Below, piece by piece: positions 30,616 through 41,082 of a stretch of DNA of 64,000 nucleotides. Location: assembly GCA_009746045.1 (NCBI GenBank), contig RPFO01000089.1:1489666-1553665 (forward strand). Direction: 5' to 3'. Made by a program: the position numbers and the translations under genes. The notes below the pieces were generated by a model that searched no databases, was not told the DNA's origin, and was given only the letters and a program-made list of their open reading frames with translations. Each line of letters begins with the position of its first letter. The first letter of the stretch is position 1. The DNA is from Mesostigma viride. Taxonomy: Eukaryota; Streptophyta; Mesostigmatophyceae; Mesostigmatales; Mesostigmataceae.

Positions 30616-32149
30616 ATGGGAAAGCGCCGGACTGACATGGCGGCACCAAAGGGTGCAGCCACAACAAAGGGCGGGGTCTCGGCACGCGAGGCCCCAGTGA
30701 GAAAGAAGGCCAGGCGAGCCGACGAGGAAAAAAACGACCACTGGGGGAAGGAGAACCTGGACTCGGAGGAGGACATACAAACCTCCGACGACGAGGACGA
30801 CGAAGACGACGATGACGACGATGGGTTGGACACCACGCCTCAGAAGGGTGGGCAGGACAAGGGCTCGGGCCGCAAGGGAAAGACTAGGAAAGCTGAGGCA
30901 GGCAGCGGGGGCGCTACTCATAGCAGGCTGGACCCTAGCGGGACAGCCGCGGACGTCCGCCAACTCAAGAGCGACATGGCGAAGCAGAAAGAAATGACCG
31001 ACAAGATGTATGAGATGCTTCAACAGTTACTGGACCAGGGTCGGCAGCCCCGGTCGCAGGAGGCCACGCCCACGCAGCCGACTCGGCTTTCCAGTGCCTC
31101 AGGACCTGAGGGGAGCCCGGCGAGCGACGCTCGCGGCTCGATCGACGCTGGCTTCGTTCCAGTCTTCGAATGGGTAAACCCCTCTGCTGTATTAGGGGAA
31201 CCCTTTAAAGTGCATCATTCCGTATGCATGGTTCTGCTTGGAGTTGTTTGGGGTGATTATGATCTACGAAATGCAAATGCAATCAACAGTACTTGTCACG
31301 TGTGTCGTTTCACTTCTGGTTGTGTGTTTTGTTTGGGTCTCGCAGTGGAAAAAGAAGGAGATCCAGGCTGCGTTTGACGACATGGATGGCCACTTTCTCA
31401 CCCCTGAGGCCATGGACCAGGAGGATGACGGGGGGCTGTGGAAGAAGTATGTTGCCATCGTGGCGGACGTGGCCATCCAGAACAATTACATGCCAGCGGG
31501 CAGGAGGGAGGCCGCCGCCAAGCACGCAGCATCGGCAATGCGATGCCACCTGACATCAACCAGGTCCAATGCCAAGAAGCAGATTCGAAAGATGACGCTA
31601 GACAACAAGAAGTACGTTGAGGCGGCGGCAGCGCCAGCCGGCGACATCCGCTCCAAGGGGCGTAAACGCCTGGTGTATGACGTAAGTGTATGACTTACGG
31701 GGTCACTTTGCTGCTCAACTAGGTTTAATGGGTGGTGGCCTGTCGAGGAACGTGTGGACTAAAAACGATATGGTAAAGCCTTGCTGTTCTTCCTTGTGCC
31801 CTTTGCAACATCATGCATTATATATCCATGCTGTCGTATGCATTACATTCTACACTTGCTCACTGTCATGTATGTGTGTACGCTTGCAATTGGACTTGCT
31901 CGTGGTGTCAATGCGCAGTTCCTCCTTCGCAAGTTCAAGCACTGGAACGTGGACACGATGAAGCAGCGAAAGGTCCTGATTGACCATGTCGGCCTTGTGG
32001 TAGACTCCGTGTGGGAAGCTGAGGCTGACATGAGGGCCAAATCAGCTAGCGGCCTCGTGGCGAGAAAGTTTCTGACCACCGCTGACGCAGCCAAGTTCGA
32101 TGCAGACCTGGACGACCTCATTGAGGAGGAAGCACTGGACGAGTGCTGA
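30616..32149 (+). CDS. Three-exon protein of unknown function, possible transposon partner gene
   Basis: Proposed exons 30616-31173, 31346-31681 and 31919-32149, joined by introns with GT (gtaaac, gtaagt) and AG (cgcAG, gcgcAG) ends, all in phase 0, giving 374 residues. The start ATG gives MGKRRTDMAAPKG. Residues 1-50 are basic; an acidic run (DDEDDEDDDDDDG) follows; a short coiled coil (VRQLKSDMAKQKEMTDKMYE) lies around 120-145. Exons 2 and 3 encode a charged helical domain (WKKKEIQAAFDDMDG, LWKKYVAIVADVAIQ, RKFKHWNVDTMKQRKVLID) ending in acidic residues. No family recognised. It stands head-to-head with the transposase-like gene, as a second transposon gene (TnpA-like) would; this role is an inference. 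Confidence 0.6.
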
Positions 32150-32506
32150 TAAATGGCATTAGCGGAAGACAATAATGACTATCCACAACTTGTGCACGGT
32201 ATACAATGGCATCAGGCCATGCCTTGGCTGGACCCCAAGTCCAGACTTACCACCAGCTGGTAATGTTACGCTAGGTGGAACCTTGTATTATGGCAGGACC
32301 TTGAAGACATTGATGATGATACTGCCTTTGAATACTCTGTGTTTTTCTGATGTGAGCCAATGATGCTATGTGTTTTATCATGGTGGGCCGCACCTTGTCT
32401 TTTACACTTACACTTATGGTTCTCTGAATAAATTATTTGAATATCATATGTATGTGCATAATAAATTGTTAGAGACTGTCTACATCAAATCCTGCATTTT
32501 TAGATC
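32150..32506. other. 3' flank of the three-exon gene
   Basis: No coding features. An aataaa near 32459 and another near 32426 (ctgaataaatt) could be poly(A) signals for the upstream gene. Confidence 0.35.
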
Positions 32507-33248
32507 CATAACCAAGACGGTAACTAGTTATGGGTTTGGTTACTGGGCCATAACCATGGCAGTAACCAGGCCTGTTTACGGGGCAATAACTAGTAATGGT
32601 TACTGGCCTGGTTACGGGCCAGTAACCAGGCCCGTAACCTGCCCCAGTACATAATAACGGACCAGTAACCATGCCAGGCAATAACCAGGACCGTTTACGG
32701 CGCCGTAACTAGTAATGGTTACGGGCCAGGTTACGGGCCCGTAACCAGGACAGTAGCCATGCCCGAGACTGGCCCGTAACCTATGCTGATGCCAAATACC
32801 GGACCCGTAACCATGCCAGTAACCATGCCCGTTTACGGGTCAGTTACTTGTACAGGTTACGGGCCAGTTACGGGTCCCGTAACCAGGCCAGTAACCCATC
32901 CCGGTTATCAGAACTGGTCCCGTAACCATGCCGGTAACCCATCCCGGTTCTCAGAACTGGTCCCGTAACCATGCCAGTTTACCGCCCGGTAACTTCTACT
33001 TTGGCCGTAACCATGACCGTAACCCAGATAGGTTACGGGCATGGTTACGGCTCCGGTAAAAGTTACCGCCCAGTAAACGTTCCGGTAACTATTACCGCCC
33101 GGTAACCATTACCGGCCGGTATTTAGTCTGTTGCATTCCGGGTTACCGGCCGGTACCCTGGCCGGTAACCTTAAACGTACATGGTTACCGGCCAGTAACC
33201 GCCCCGGTAACCTCAACCGGGGCGTTTACGCCCCGTAAAATTAACTCC
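32507..33248. repeat. Palindromic GTAACC minisatellite
   Basis: About 740 bp built from ggttac/gtaacc motifs separated by 4-10 bp of ggcc, gcc or agg. They appear in both orientations so that units such as GGTTACCGGCCGGTAACC-like palindromes arise repeatedly. Periodicity is irregular (roughly 12-22 bp), most regular towards the right end. It abuts the truncated end of element D at about 33248. Confidence 0.8.
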
Positions 33249-33458
33249 TAGTGAGGGATCCACTGGAGACACAGAAAAGCCACAAGTATTCTTCAAGAAC
33301 TTCTCTAGGCTCTTCCTCCAGATGATGGGACTGGACCTTCCAACCCTTATAGAATTCTCAGGTACCTGGCCTTTATCTCTGCTCTCCATACAGCAGGTAT
33401 AGTCACAAAGAAAGGAGGGATATCTCTCCAAGTCTGCCTAGCCTGATCCTGGTCACCC
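33249..33458 (-). pseudogene. pol: Element D pol, reverse transcriptase fragment left of the TTAA element
   Basis: Continues KGDQDQARQTWRDIPPFF, then a frame change, and RSSPIIWRKSLEKFLK, GFSVSPVDPSL before similarity stops. Corresponds to the palm region just ahead of the HGDD active site in elements B and C. Confidence 0.8.
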
Positions 33459-33712
33459 TTAACCCATAGTCCGGAAACAGTGCGATATATCGCACTGTTT
33501 GACTCCCGGTGGCGCGGCGCTCAATTCCCGAAGCGCCGCGCCACCTGTGACGGAAGTCAGTGGTCCGGTGGGTCTGGGAACACTTAACCCATAGTCCGGA
33601 AACAGTGCGATATATCGCACTGTTTGACTCCCGGTGGCGCGGCGCTCAATTCCCGGAGCGCCGCGCCACCTGTGACGGATGTCAGTGGTCTGGTGGGTCT
33701 GGGAACACTTAA
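33459..33712. repeat. Duplicated 125-bp TTAA-delimited terminal unit
   Basis: Two copies (from 33459 and 33584), each starting TTAACCCATAGTCCGG and containing two hairpins (cagtgcgatatatcgcactg and ggtggcgcggcgctc...gagcgccgcgccacc). A third TTAA closes the second copy at about 33709. They differ at three or four positions. Confidence 0.8.
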
Positions 33713-33845
33713 GGACGAAGGTGATGCATAGGTTTGGGGGTAATATTCGCCATAGCCTGGTAAATACAACGTGTATTGAGACAGTATCACGTGACTTTGG
33801 CGGGAAATTTTCACTCGCGCGCGCGTAACGAGATATGGCTGCTAG

Positions 33846-34460
33846 AGTTAACGTAAAGGATTTGCGTTAGATGGATAGAGATTGTTACGCTCTTTCCAAC
33901 GGCACCTTGAACGCCTCATTTGGTTACGGGACGTAAAAGTTATGACGTTTCCTAGGCTGTGCCGACAGTACCCGGCGCGCCACTGTGGGCGCGTACGGAC
34001 ACAGGATGTACAAGTGTCACTATGACAGTCCGCAGGACGTTGACAGGACTTGTACAGGACTTGATGGTCAATTGATAGGTAGGCGTGCTGTAGCGCGCCA
34101 GGACCTAGGAGACAATTGATGCTGAGTAGTGTACGGATAGGTCCACAGGACTAGCCGTATGGACAATTGATAGATCTGCGCGCCAAAGGCGTGCCAGAGT
34201 CTGTGTAATCAATTGATTGACAGTTCAGCTGTGACAGAGCAGCTGAATACTTGGACGCGTCCCTAGCAAGCTATATGTATGACTTGGTAGCTCTAGGACG
34301 CTAGTTCTTGCGTGCACGATCTCTTGGCACTGCGACCCTGTCGCCTGTGCTGCGTGCAGTCTTGGAAGTGACGTGACTTACGTCTGTGTTCCTTATTCTT
34401 AATAAAGGCAACATTTCCTGCAAGAACCATAGCGGAATTATACACTACACTCTCACAACT
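33846..34460 (+). repeat. 5' LTR of element B
   Basis: 615 bp. Terminal hairpin at 33849-33869 (stem TAACGTAAA, loop gga, stem TTTGCGTTA). An AATAAA at 34401-34406 lies close to the end and could serve as the poly(A) signal of R. Confidence 0.92.
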
Positions 34461-34484
34461 CGTATTACAAGCCTTTTCACGATC

Positions 34485-35234
34485 ATGCCAAATTCCGAAG
34501 AATTCCGCATTCCCACCGACGAGGAGGTAGCTGCTCCGCCGGCCGATCCATTACCGGCTACACGTCCGCGTGAGCCGCAGCCGGCCGCTCCATCGTGGCA
34601 ACAACTTCTTGACGAAGTCACGATTTCCCTCGACGAGTTACATCGTCGACAGCGAGCAGCGCTCCCGTTGCTGGGAGATTTTCCCGAGGACCCCCGCCTG
34701 CCGCAGCTGGTGCCGGCAATTCGCGGTCCATTAGACCAGATCCGAAATATTCTTTCGGCTTTTACGGTCCAGGTCCGTGGCGGCCTGCGTTCGGTGAACG
34801 AAGTAACCACCGCCATTGAGGAGGTGGATAACGCAATTTCCTCGCTCACCGGGTACCAGCGCAACTTGCAAAATTGGGCCTCGACGCGCACGGGGGGCGC
34901 GCCGGTGGTCACTACAAATTTGTTTCAGGACCTCGCGTTGCTTTCGCTGCTTACTCGCGGCGTTCGCACGCGCGAGCGCCAGGTCCTCATAAACCTGGTC
35001 GCATTTCTCTCAGCCTTGCGTGAGTGGATACCAGCGGGCTGGGAGCTTCTTTCAATTTTTACGCATCCTCTTCGCCTTGTCGCGCGTCGGCGTGTTGCAA
35101 TCTTCGTTCCGACGCAAAACCCGGCGACCACATCGGTTTTGATCCATACCGGTGCGGGTCCGGCTCACACGCCAGAGATGGAGGATCCGGAGTATGCGTA
35201 TGAGTACTGTGATTTCAGGGGCCTTGACTACTAA
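34485..35234 (+). CDS. Extra ORF (ORF0) of element B
   Basis: 249 residues from the first ATG after the LTR (24 bp downstream), upstream of gag and in its own frame. The N-terminal 45 residues are acidic and Pro-rich (MPNSEEFRIPTDEE). The rest is predicted mostly helical: WQQLLDEVTISLDELHRRQ, IRGPLDQIRNILSAFTVQV, VNEVTTAIEEVDNAISSL, LLTRGVRTRERQVLINLV. A short acidic/Tyr tail (YAYEYCDF) ends it. No zinc finger, catalytic motif or membrane segment seen. The matching place is occupied by ORFs in C and D, with a similar helical make-up but low sequence identity. Function unknown; a structural or regulatory role is a guess. Confidence 0.7.
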   Translation: MPNSEEFRIPTDEEVAAPPADPLPATRPREPQPAAPSWQQLLDEVTISLDELHRRQRAALPLLGDFPEDPRLPQLVPAIRGPLDQIRNILSAFTVQVRGGLRSVNEVTTAIEEVDNAISSLTGYQRNLQNWASTRTGGAPVVTTNLFQDLALLSLLTRGVRTRERQVLINLVAFLSALREWIPAGWELLSIFTHPLRLVARRRVAIFVPTQNPATTSVLIHTGAGPAHTPEMEDPEYAYEYCDFRGLDY

Positions 35235-35401
35235 ACGTCGGCCAATTTTAATCCAGTGCTGGTCGGCATTTCGTCGACTTTTCAACGGCGTTTCGCGGGG
35301 GCGGCGGCGACACCGGTGCAGGCGGCATAGTCGACAGTTGTACATACTTTCTTTTTTGCGGCTTTGCTCAGGTGTTCTTAGTCGACAGCTTGTAGTACAC
35401 C

Positions 35402-36511
35402 ATGGCCGACGGGCGCCGTAGCAAGGGTGCCCCAGCCAGTGGTAATAATGGAGGTGCAGGTAGTGGGACCGCCCACGTAGATGATGTGGGGGTTACCGGC
35501 GAGATTACCAATGTGCCTATTAATAATAATACACATGCTGTCTCTGGATATGATCTCACCACACAGGGTCTCCTTATTGTTAATCAGCTGCAACCTGTCA
35601 CTTCAGACTCAAAGCCAAAGCAGGCAGAGGAGTTTGTGGAAGGACTAGAGGGGTTTCCAAGCTTGTACGGTGGTACAAACTATTATCAGATCTGGATAGG
35701 CAGCCAGACTTTTGGCAAGTGCACAGATCAGATTAAAGACCTCACTAGAGAGTGCAAGAAGGCCAACAAGGCCTGGGCAGTCTACGTGGCAGAGCTGAGG
35801 GAGCTGCTAGAGGATCAACGGAAGAAAGTGGGGATCCATTGGCAGGATAAATACCAAGGGTGGGAGGTCAAAGGAGACCTCATCCAGAATTTTCTCAACT
35901 ATTGTAAAATGGTTGAGGAGGGCAGGGCTCATGGCTTTAATGTAGCTGACAGCATTGCCCTGACTAACTGGCTGAAGGTTTCTGGGCTGGACAAGGCAAC
36001 ACGTGGCTCTTTAAAGGTCATGTGTGCCCCACACTCTACCCTGAAGGCCTATAAGGTCATAATCAAACAAGCACTCGAGGCAGAGGAGCTGTTTGAGGGT
36101 GGAGTGCCAGCTGTGAAGGCTACCCATGCAGGTGGGCGTGCCCAGGGGGGCTCCAGAGCGTCTGAGGCTGACAGAAGCCAAGGAGGGCGTGGGGGCAACC
36201 GTAACAAGCGGAAGGCCAGCCGTTCACCCGACCCTGACAGGCAATCACATGCCAAGTCGGTGTTCAGGAGGGTGGGTGGCAAGCCCAAGCAGGGTAACGC
36301 GTCTGACAACGGGGGTGGTGGCCAGGGCAAGTCCAAGGTTCAATGCTACCTGTGCAAGGGGTGGGGGCATATCAAGAAGGAGTGTCCCAGCTTCAAGAAG
36401 TCCCAGGGCCAGGGCAGCAACAAGAATAACAACAACAAAAACAACAAGAACAAGTCCCAGGCAAGCCAGCCTTCAAAGGGCAGTCAACAAGAAGACAACA
36501 AGGAGCAGTGA
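35402..36511 (+). CDS. gag: Gag of element B
   Basis: 369 residues from ATG 35402 (MADGRRSKGAPASGN). A disordered Gly/Asn-rich start is followed by a helical shell region (KKANKAWAVYVAELRELLED, DLIQNFLNYCKMVEEGRAHG, ADSIALTNWLKVSGLDKATR), a basic RGG-like stretch (about 240-290) and a CCHC zinc knuckle CYLCKGWGHIKKEC (about 316-329). The tail is Lys/Asn/Gln-rich. Frame intact; ends at TGA 36509-36511, which is followed by CTG. Confidence 0.88.
   Translation: MADGRRSKGAPASGNNGGAGSGTAHVDDVGVTGEITNVPINNNTHAVSGYDLTTQGLLIVNQLQPVTSDSKPKQAEEFVEGLEGFPSLYGGTNYYQIWIGSQTFGKCTDQIKDLTRECKKANKAWAVYVAELRELLEDQRKKVGIHWQDKYQGWEVKGDLIQNFLNYCKMVEEGRAHGFNVADSIALTNWLKVSGLDKATRGSLKVMCAPHSTLKAYKVIIKQALEAEELFEGGVPAVKATHAGGRAQGGSRASEADRSQGGRGGNRNKRKASRSPDPDRQSHAKSVFRRVGGKPKQGNASDNGGGGQGKSKVQCYLCKGWGHIKKECPSFKKSQGQGSNKNNNNKNNKNKSQASQPSKGSQQEDNKEQ
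36509..36511 (+). other. Gag UGA stop, element B
   Basis: TGA followed by CTG. The same frame stays open for 47 codons (to a TGA at 36653), after which pol continues in another frame. In B, therefore, the readthrough frame has probably been broken by a later indel. Confidence 0.6.
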
Positions 36512-36651
36512 CTGTCTGAGGCAACCCCTACACACCATAATTCACCCAGGGGGGAGGCCAGGTGCTCCAATGCAGATTTTATATCTGGGCAACAAGAGGG
36601 TGATCTCCAGGTTCAGGTGGCCCCAGGTCACCTGGAGAGGTACAGGTTCCT

Positions 36652-39600
36652 ATGAAGACGTCCTTGACAGCTGGTGCAGCTGTAAGAATGTCTGACCCCA
36701 TGCATCCTCGTGCTGGGCACGAGGGTGGACCTCTCATTTTGAGAGAAACCAATGTACAACCACAGAGGGGTGTGAAGGCCTCTGGTGGTATGCATGTGGT
36801 CCCTGCTGGCGGTCCAGGTGTTGGGCATGAGCAGGGTGACTCAGGCTCTGAGTCAGAACAGGATGGAAGTCAGCATGGTGATGCTGGACAACCTGACAGC
36901 ACAGTCCTGACTGTGCCAGGGACTGCTTCCTCCGTGTACCAGGAGTTGGGTGCCCGAATCCACAACATGTTTGGGCATGCCACTTCTCTGTCAAACAACT
37001 TTGCCTTCCGTATGGGCAGGGCACCCCTTCTCAAGGCGTGCCAGCAAGCTGCCTCACGGTGTAAGTGCCAGTTGTCCTCCAACAAGCCCAGGAAATCACA
37101 TGCCAAAGCTCTACCTCAGAGCATTGGTGATCTGCAGTGTGATATCCAACACATCAGGGGCATGCAACTGTTGGTGTGCGTGGACAGGTACACAAAGTAC
37201 AAGGTGCTAGAGCATTTACCTTCTATGAAGAACAGGTACTTGCTGGCTGCCCTGCAGAATGTAAGAGCCAAGTTTCCTACCACAAGGATCCAGGTGGACA
37301 TGCAGTTTCAGCATCTCAAGGGTGATCCCACCCTTCCTGAGTTGCTGGTTACACCTAGGGAGGCTCATGGGCAGCAGGGTGCTATAGAAGGGCAATCCAG
37401 GAGGTCAAGAAATTGATCATCTCTGAAGACTGGGTACCCTTGTCTGCACCTGCACTTGTCAGGAGTGCATGGTTGAGGAACGTGGAGCAGCAGCTGAACA
37501 GCAGGGTCAATTTCTACTATGATGGAGTTGCTGTCAGCCCAATGGGTCTATATCATGGCCTGTGCCCCCACATGTGCTGGAGGGCTGGAAACATGCTGCA
37601 CATGTCACCTTTGCCAAGCTGAGGGAGAAGGACCGGGGTTGGAAGATGCTGGAGCCACAGTGGGTCAGAAGGTCCTAGCTTGGAAGGAACCTAGCCTTAT
37701 GGCAAACGTGGTAGCTGGAGTCCTGGGGTGGTTACCCAGGTTGATGAAGCTAGCCACGCATGCTTGGTCAGCATGGAGGACGAACCAAAGCATGTACACC
37801 GGCTGAGTTGGTCATATGTCAAGCCTAACCTGATGAATGAGGGCAGTCAGGCACAAGGCTCACAGGATCTGCAGGATTTTCAGGTCCCAAGTGACATCAC
37901 TGACGCAACGACCACATCTGTTGCAGGGGAATCTGTCAGCCCTGGCCAGGTTGCAGAGGTACTTGTTGAACAGGCTGCAAGGTCAACAGCTGGGGAGTCA
38001 ACTGTCAAGCCCAAGGCTCTAACCAAGCCCAGGGGGACTAGTTTGGCTGGATTGATTGGGGCTCTGCAAAGGGCCAAGAAGCAGCCCAAGGTAGCCAAGC
38101 TCAGGTGGCATGGCAATCTGGGGCTGGACACTGCCTTAGAGGTAGACACTAATTCTCAGGTTTCCATCATTGGGACCAGAGCTGCAGCAGGGTACAGCAT
38201 GACTGAACCCAGCTATCAGTTTGTGTCTGACTTCAGTGGCGGGGTACACGTGAAGGTACTGGGTGAGGTATCTATTCCTATCCTTGGACAGGACACTGCA
38301 TTTTGTGTCTTGGAGGGCTATCAGGGACCTGCTCTTCTGGGGCAGAATTTCCTATGCCAGGATGGGGTAGTGATCACGTCCTCTCTCCTGACTAAGGAAG
38401 GGGCTGGTCAGGTCCCACTGATTAATTTCAGGACCACTCACCTATCACGTGCAGTAACCAGGACGGTTAAGCGTGTGCAAGTGTGCCAGGGGCAGGAGCC
38501 CTTGGTTGATGACCTCATATTGCCAGCTGCTAGTCATCCAAGCAGTTTGGGCATTGGTCCTCACTCACTTGCTGGACACAGCCCTATCAACTACCAAGGC
38601 CTGGTGAAGCTCATGTCCTCTCCCATTATGTGTCCCCAGGTCACACTGGGTCTGATTAAATCTGGGGAGGACTGGATCTCCAAGAAATGCGTGGAACCTG
38701 TCAATGACCTGCCTCCTGCACGACGTCTACTCAAGCTCAAGTTTGTCATCAAGATGAAGGAGGTGGACGGGGTCAAGGTACCACATGTCAGGCCAGTGCT
38801 GAATGAGTTCAAGGGTACTGGTGAGTGCACTGCTGAGGAGTTGTATACCCCTGGCATGCTGCATGACACTTGGAGGCTGCTGCTGTGTGTATTTCTAGGC
38901 CTTCTCAACAAGGGCTTGGACTATGGCTCAGTGGTGGTAGACTTCAAGAGGGCATTTCTGGAGGGGGATGCAGATGTGGCACAGGAAAAGTGGGAGGGCA
39001 AGACGCCTTTCTATGTTAGGGTGCCTGCTGTATGGAAAAGGGACATCCACACGGAGTTCCTTAAAATCCTCAAGGGCCTGGAGGGCCTGAGGTCAAGTCC
39101 AATAATCTGGAGGGAGACTCTCAACCGTTTCCTGAAGGAGCATTGCAACTTGAAGGTCTCTCCTGTAGACCCCTGTCTGTTTCTGGGGCAATGGGAAGGC
39201 CTACCAGTGTATGCTTCGCTGCACGGGGATGACCTACATCTGATAGCTCCCACGTCGTGGCTTAAGGAGCTGATCTCCATCATTAAGTCCAAGTTTCCTC
39301 TGGGTAGGGAGCAATGGCAGGTGGAGAATGAGCCTCTGCTGTTTGTGGGCATGGAGGCCACACTGGTGAAGAAGGGGGGGAGTGGCGTATGCTGCTGGTG
39401 GGGGGCAATGATTATCAAGAGACCCTCATTAGCAAGCTTCCTCCAACCATCACACAGGCACTGTGTCCTATGGTGAGGGGCATGGTTGCTTGGGTGGCAG
39501 GCATTTCCAGGCCAGACCTTATGGTCATAGCCAGGTTGCCTGATGACATGCTGGTGGAGCTAGGGTCTGCCAAGGTGGCTGATCAGGTCAGGGCTTCATC

Positions 39601-40132
39601 TGGCATTCTGTTGTCTGCAGTGGATTTATCACAACCCATTTGCATGGAGCTGTATGTGGATAGCTCAATGGACAGCAGGCAGGTCTCCAAGGTCAGGGGC
39701 AGGGCTGCAGGGCTCTTTGTGCTCAGACAGGAAGGCCTGGGGAGTTTGGTGAGCTGGTTTAGTCGCCTGCACAAACGGGTGGCTGTCAGCAGTGATGTGG
39801 CAGAATGCAGGGCTATTTGTGAAGGCATTCACACAAGCCTTTATCTGAAGGAGTTGCTTCATCAGATGACTTCTAACACTCCTTGGCCACTTCAGGTTAC
39901 CACTCTTCTCAAAACAGACTCCATGGGGATGGTGCAGTTTGTGCACAGGCAGATGGCCAGAAGTAGGGACTTGGATTATCTCCTTCTTAAGGAATTGTCC
40001 TCCTTGGCCAATATTGAGCATATCCCTGGGGTTGACAATCCTGCTGATGCTTTGACCAAGCTAGTGCAGAAGGCAGCAGTGCAATACAAGGTTCTTCAGT
40101 CTCTGATGGACCCATCTCAGCAAGCTGTCTAA
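36652..40132 (+). pseudogene. pol: Pol of element B, frameshifted
   Basis: Integrase (36652-37416): LGARIHNMFGHATSL, CQQAASRCKC, VCVDRYTKYKVLEHL, VDMQFQHLKG, then REAHGQQGAIE where the frame changes (about 37385). Integrase tail follows in two other frames. From 37728 to 39476 one frame encodes the SH3-like strand pattern (HVHRLSWSYVKP), retropepsin (LEVDTNSQVSIIG, about 38140; EGYQGPALLGQNFLC, about 38310) and reverse transcriptase (VVDFKRAFLEGD; LRSSPIIWRETLNRF; YASLHGDDLHL at about 39212). A frame change near 39390 leads to RNase H (39389-40132: LYVDSSMDSRQVSKVRGRAA, DVAECRAICEGIH, LLKTDSMGMVQFVH, NPADALTKL). At least four frame breaks. Confidence 0.88.
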
Positions 40133-41082
40133 GCTGGTGCCTGGTTATAGGGCATTGGAGAGCAGATTGTGTGGTAGTGTCAGCATTGTGACTGGCATAA
40201 TACCTGTATTTTAGTCTGTACTAAGGCTCATGGACCATGGTACACTCACTCTGATTTTAATCAGGATACAGCCAGGTTTTGGCTGGGGTTCATGCTGTTG
40301 ACTACACAAGGTTGACAGGTCCATTACAGACCATGTATTCTATTTTTAAAAGAAATGTATATTTGTACATACTTCTCACAATGGTCTGGGAACCTTTATT
40401 CTGGGGTTTATAGGGCGGGGTTCGATTCCCTGGTATTATGTTTCTACAAGCTGGCCTGTTCAGGTGTTTGCCTGTTCAGACTTCCCTAGTTCCCCAGGGC
40501 AGGATTTAATTGTTGCCTATGTGTTTCATTTTGTCATTTGTTTGCTGTGGCAGTTTACCATCTGGCAAGTAGACGGGCGCCGTAAGACGGGCGCCAATAG
40601 ACCCCTGTTGAGAGAATGACAGGCAAACTATTGTAATACGCCTTACTTTGTCAAGTGGTATTTTAATTGTCATGGATTTATTGTACTTATATTGAATATG
40701 TACTGGGTTTTATGGGATTAGTATCTGGGATTAATGTAACTCACCGCCAGAAGGTCATTGTACTGGAGGCTCTACCGAGGTGATGGGATTAATTCCTGGA
40801 GAAGACCTCATAGAATTAACCTGTATGTATTTAATTTTGTGTGTTCTAATATCTGGTGGTACTCTGTAATGCCACTTCCATAGGTTTTTATCCATTTCTC
40901 ATGGAATGGTTTTCCCTGTGGCAGATCTGTTTCTTTTCCAGTTCCTTAAAAGAAAAGGCTGGGGGAATGGCAATGGCCATTAAAGACATCTGTTCAAGCT
41001 TCAAGCTGGAGTGAAGGACATTTCAAGCTACTTCAAGGGTCCCTGGCAGGGGATGTGATCCCTAAAGAAAAGAAGGGATTGG
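40133..41082 (+). other. 3' noncoding region of element B
   Basis: Carries the T-arm motif (40417-40430), twin GGGCGCC heptamers (40575-40581 and 40589-40595), a purine tract near 40947 and the one beside the LTR (41067-41082). Confidence 0.65.
40417..40430 (+). other. tRNA T-arm motif in the element B 3' UTR
   Basis: GGGGTTCGATTCCC, preceded by GGGC as in element C; 652 bp before the 3' LTR. Confidence 0.7.

Noticed and set aside
30324-30836. 170-residue minus-strand frame rich in Ser
   Set aside because: Opposite the acidic stretch of the three-exon gene and running into the hairpin repeat; Ser runs are the complement of GAC/GAA-rich codons.
32507-33248. GTAACC array as a CRISPR array or telomere-like repeat
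   Set aside because: Units occur in both orientations with irregular, related spacers; not a fixed repeat with unique spacers, and not a one-strand telomeric repeat. The genome is eukaryotic.
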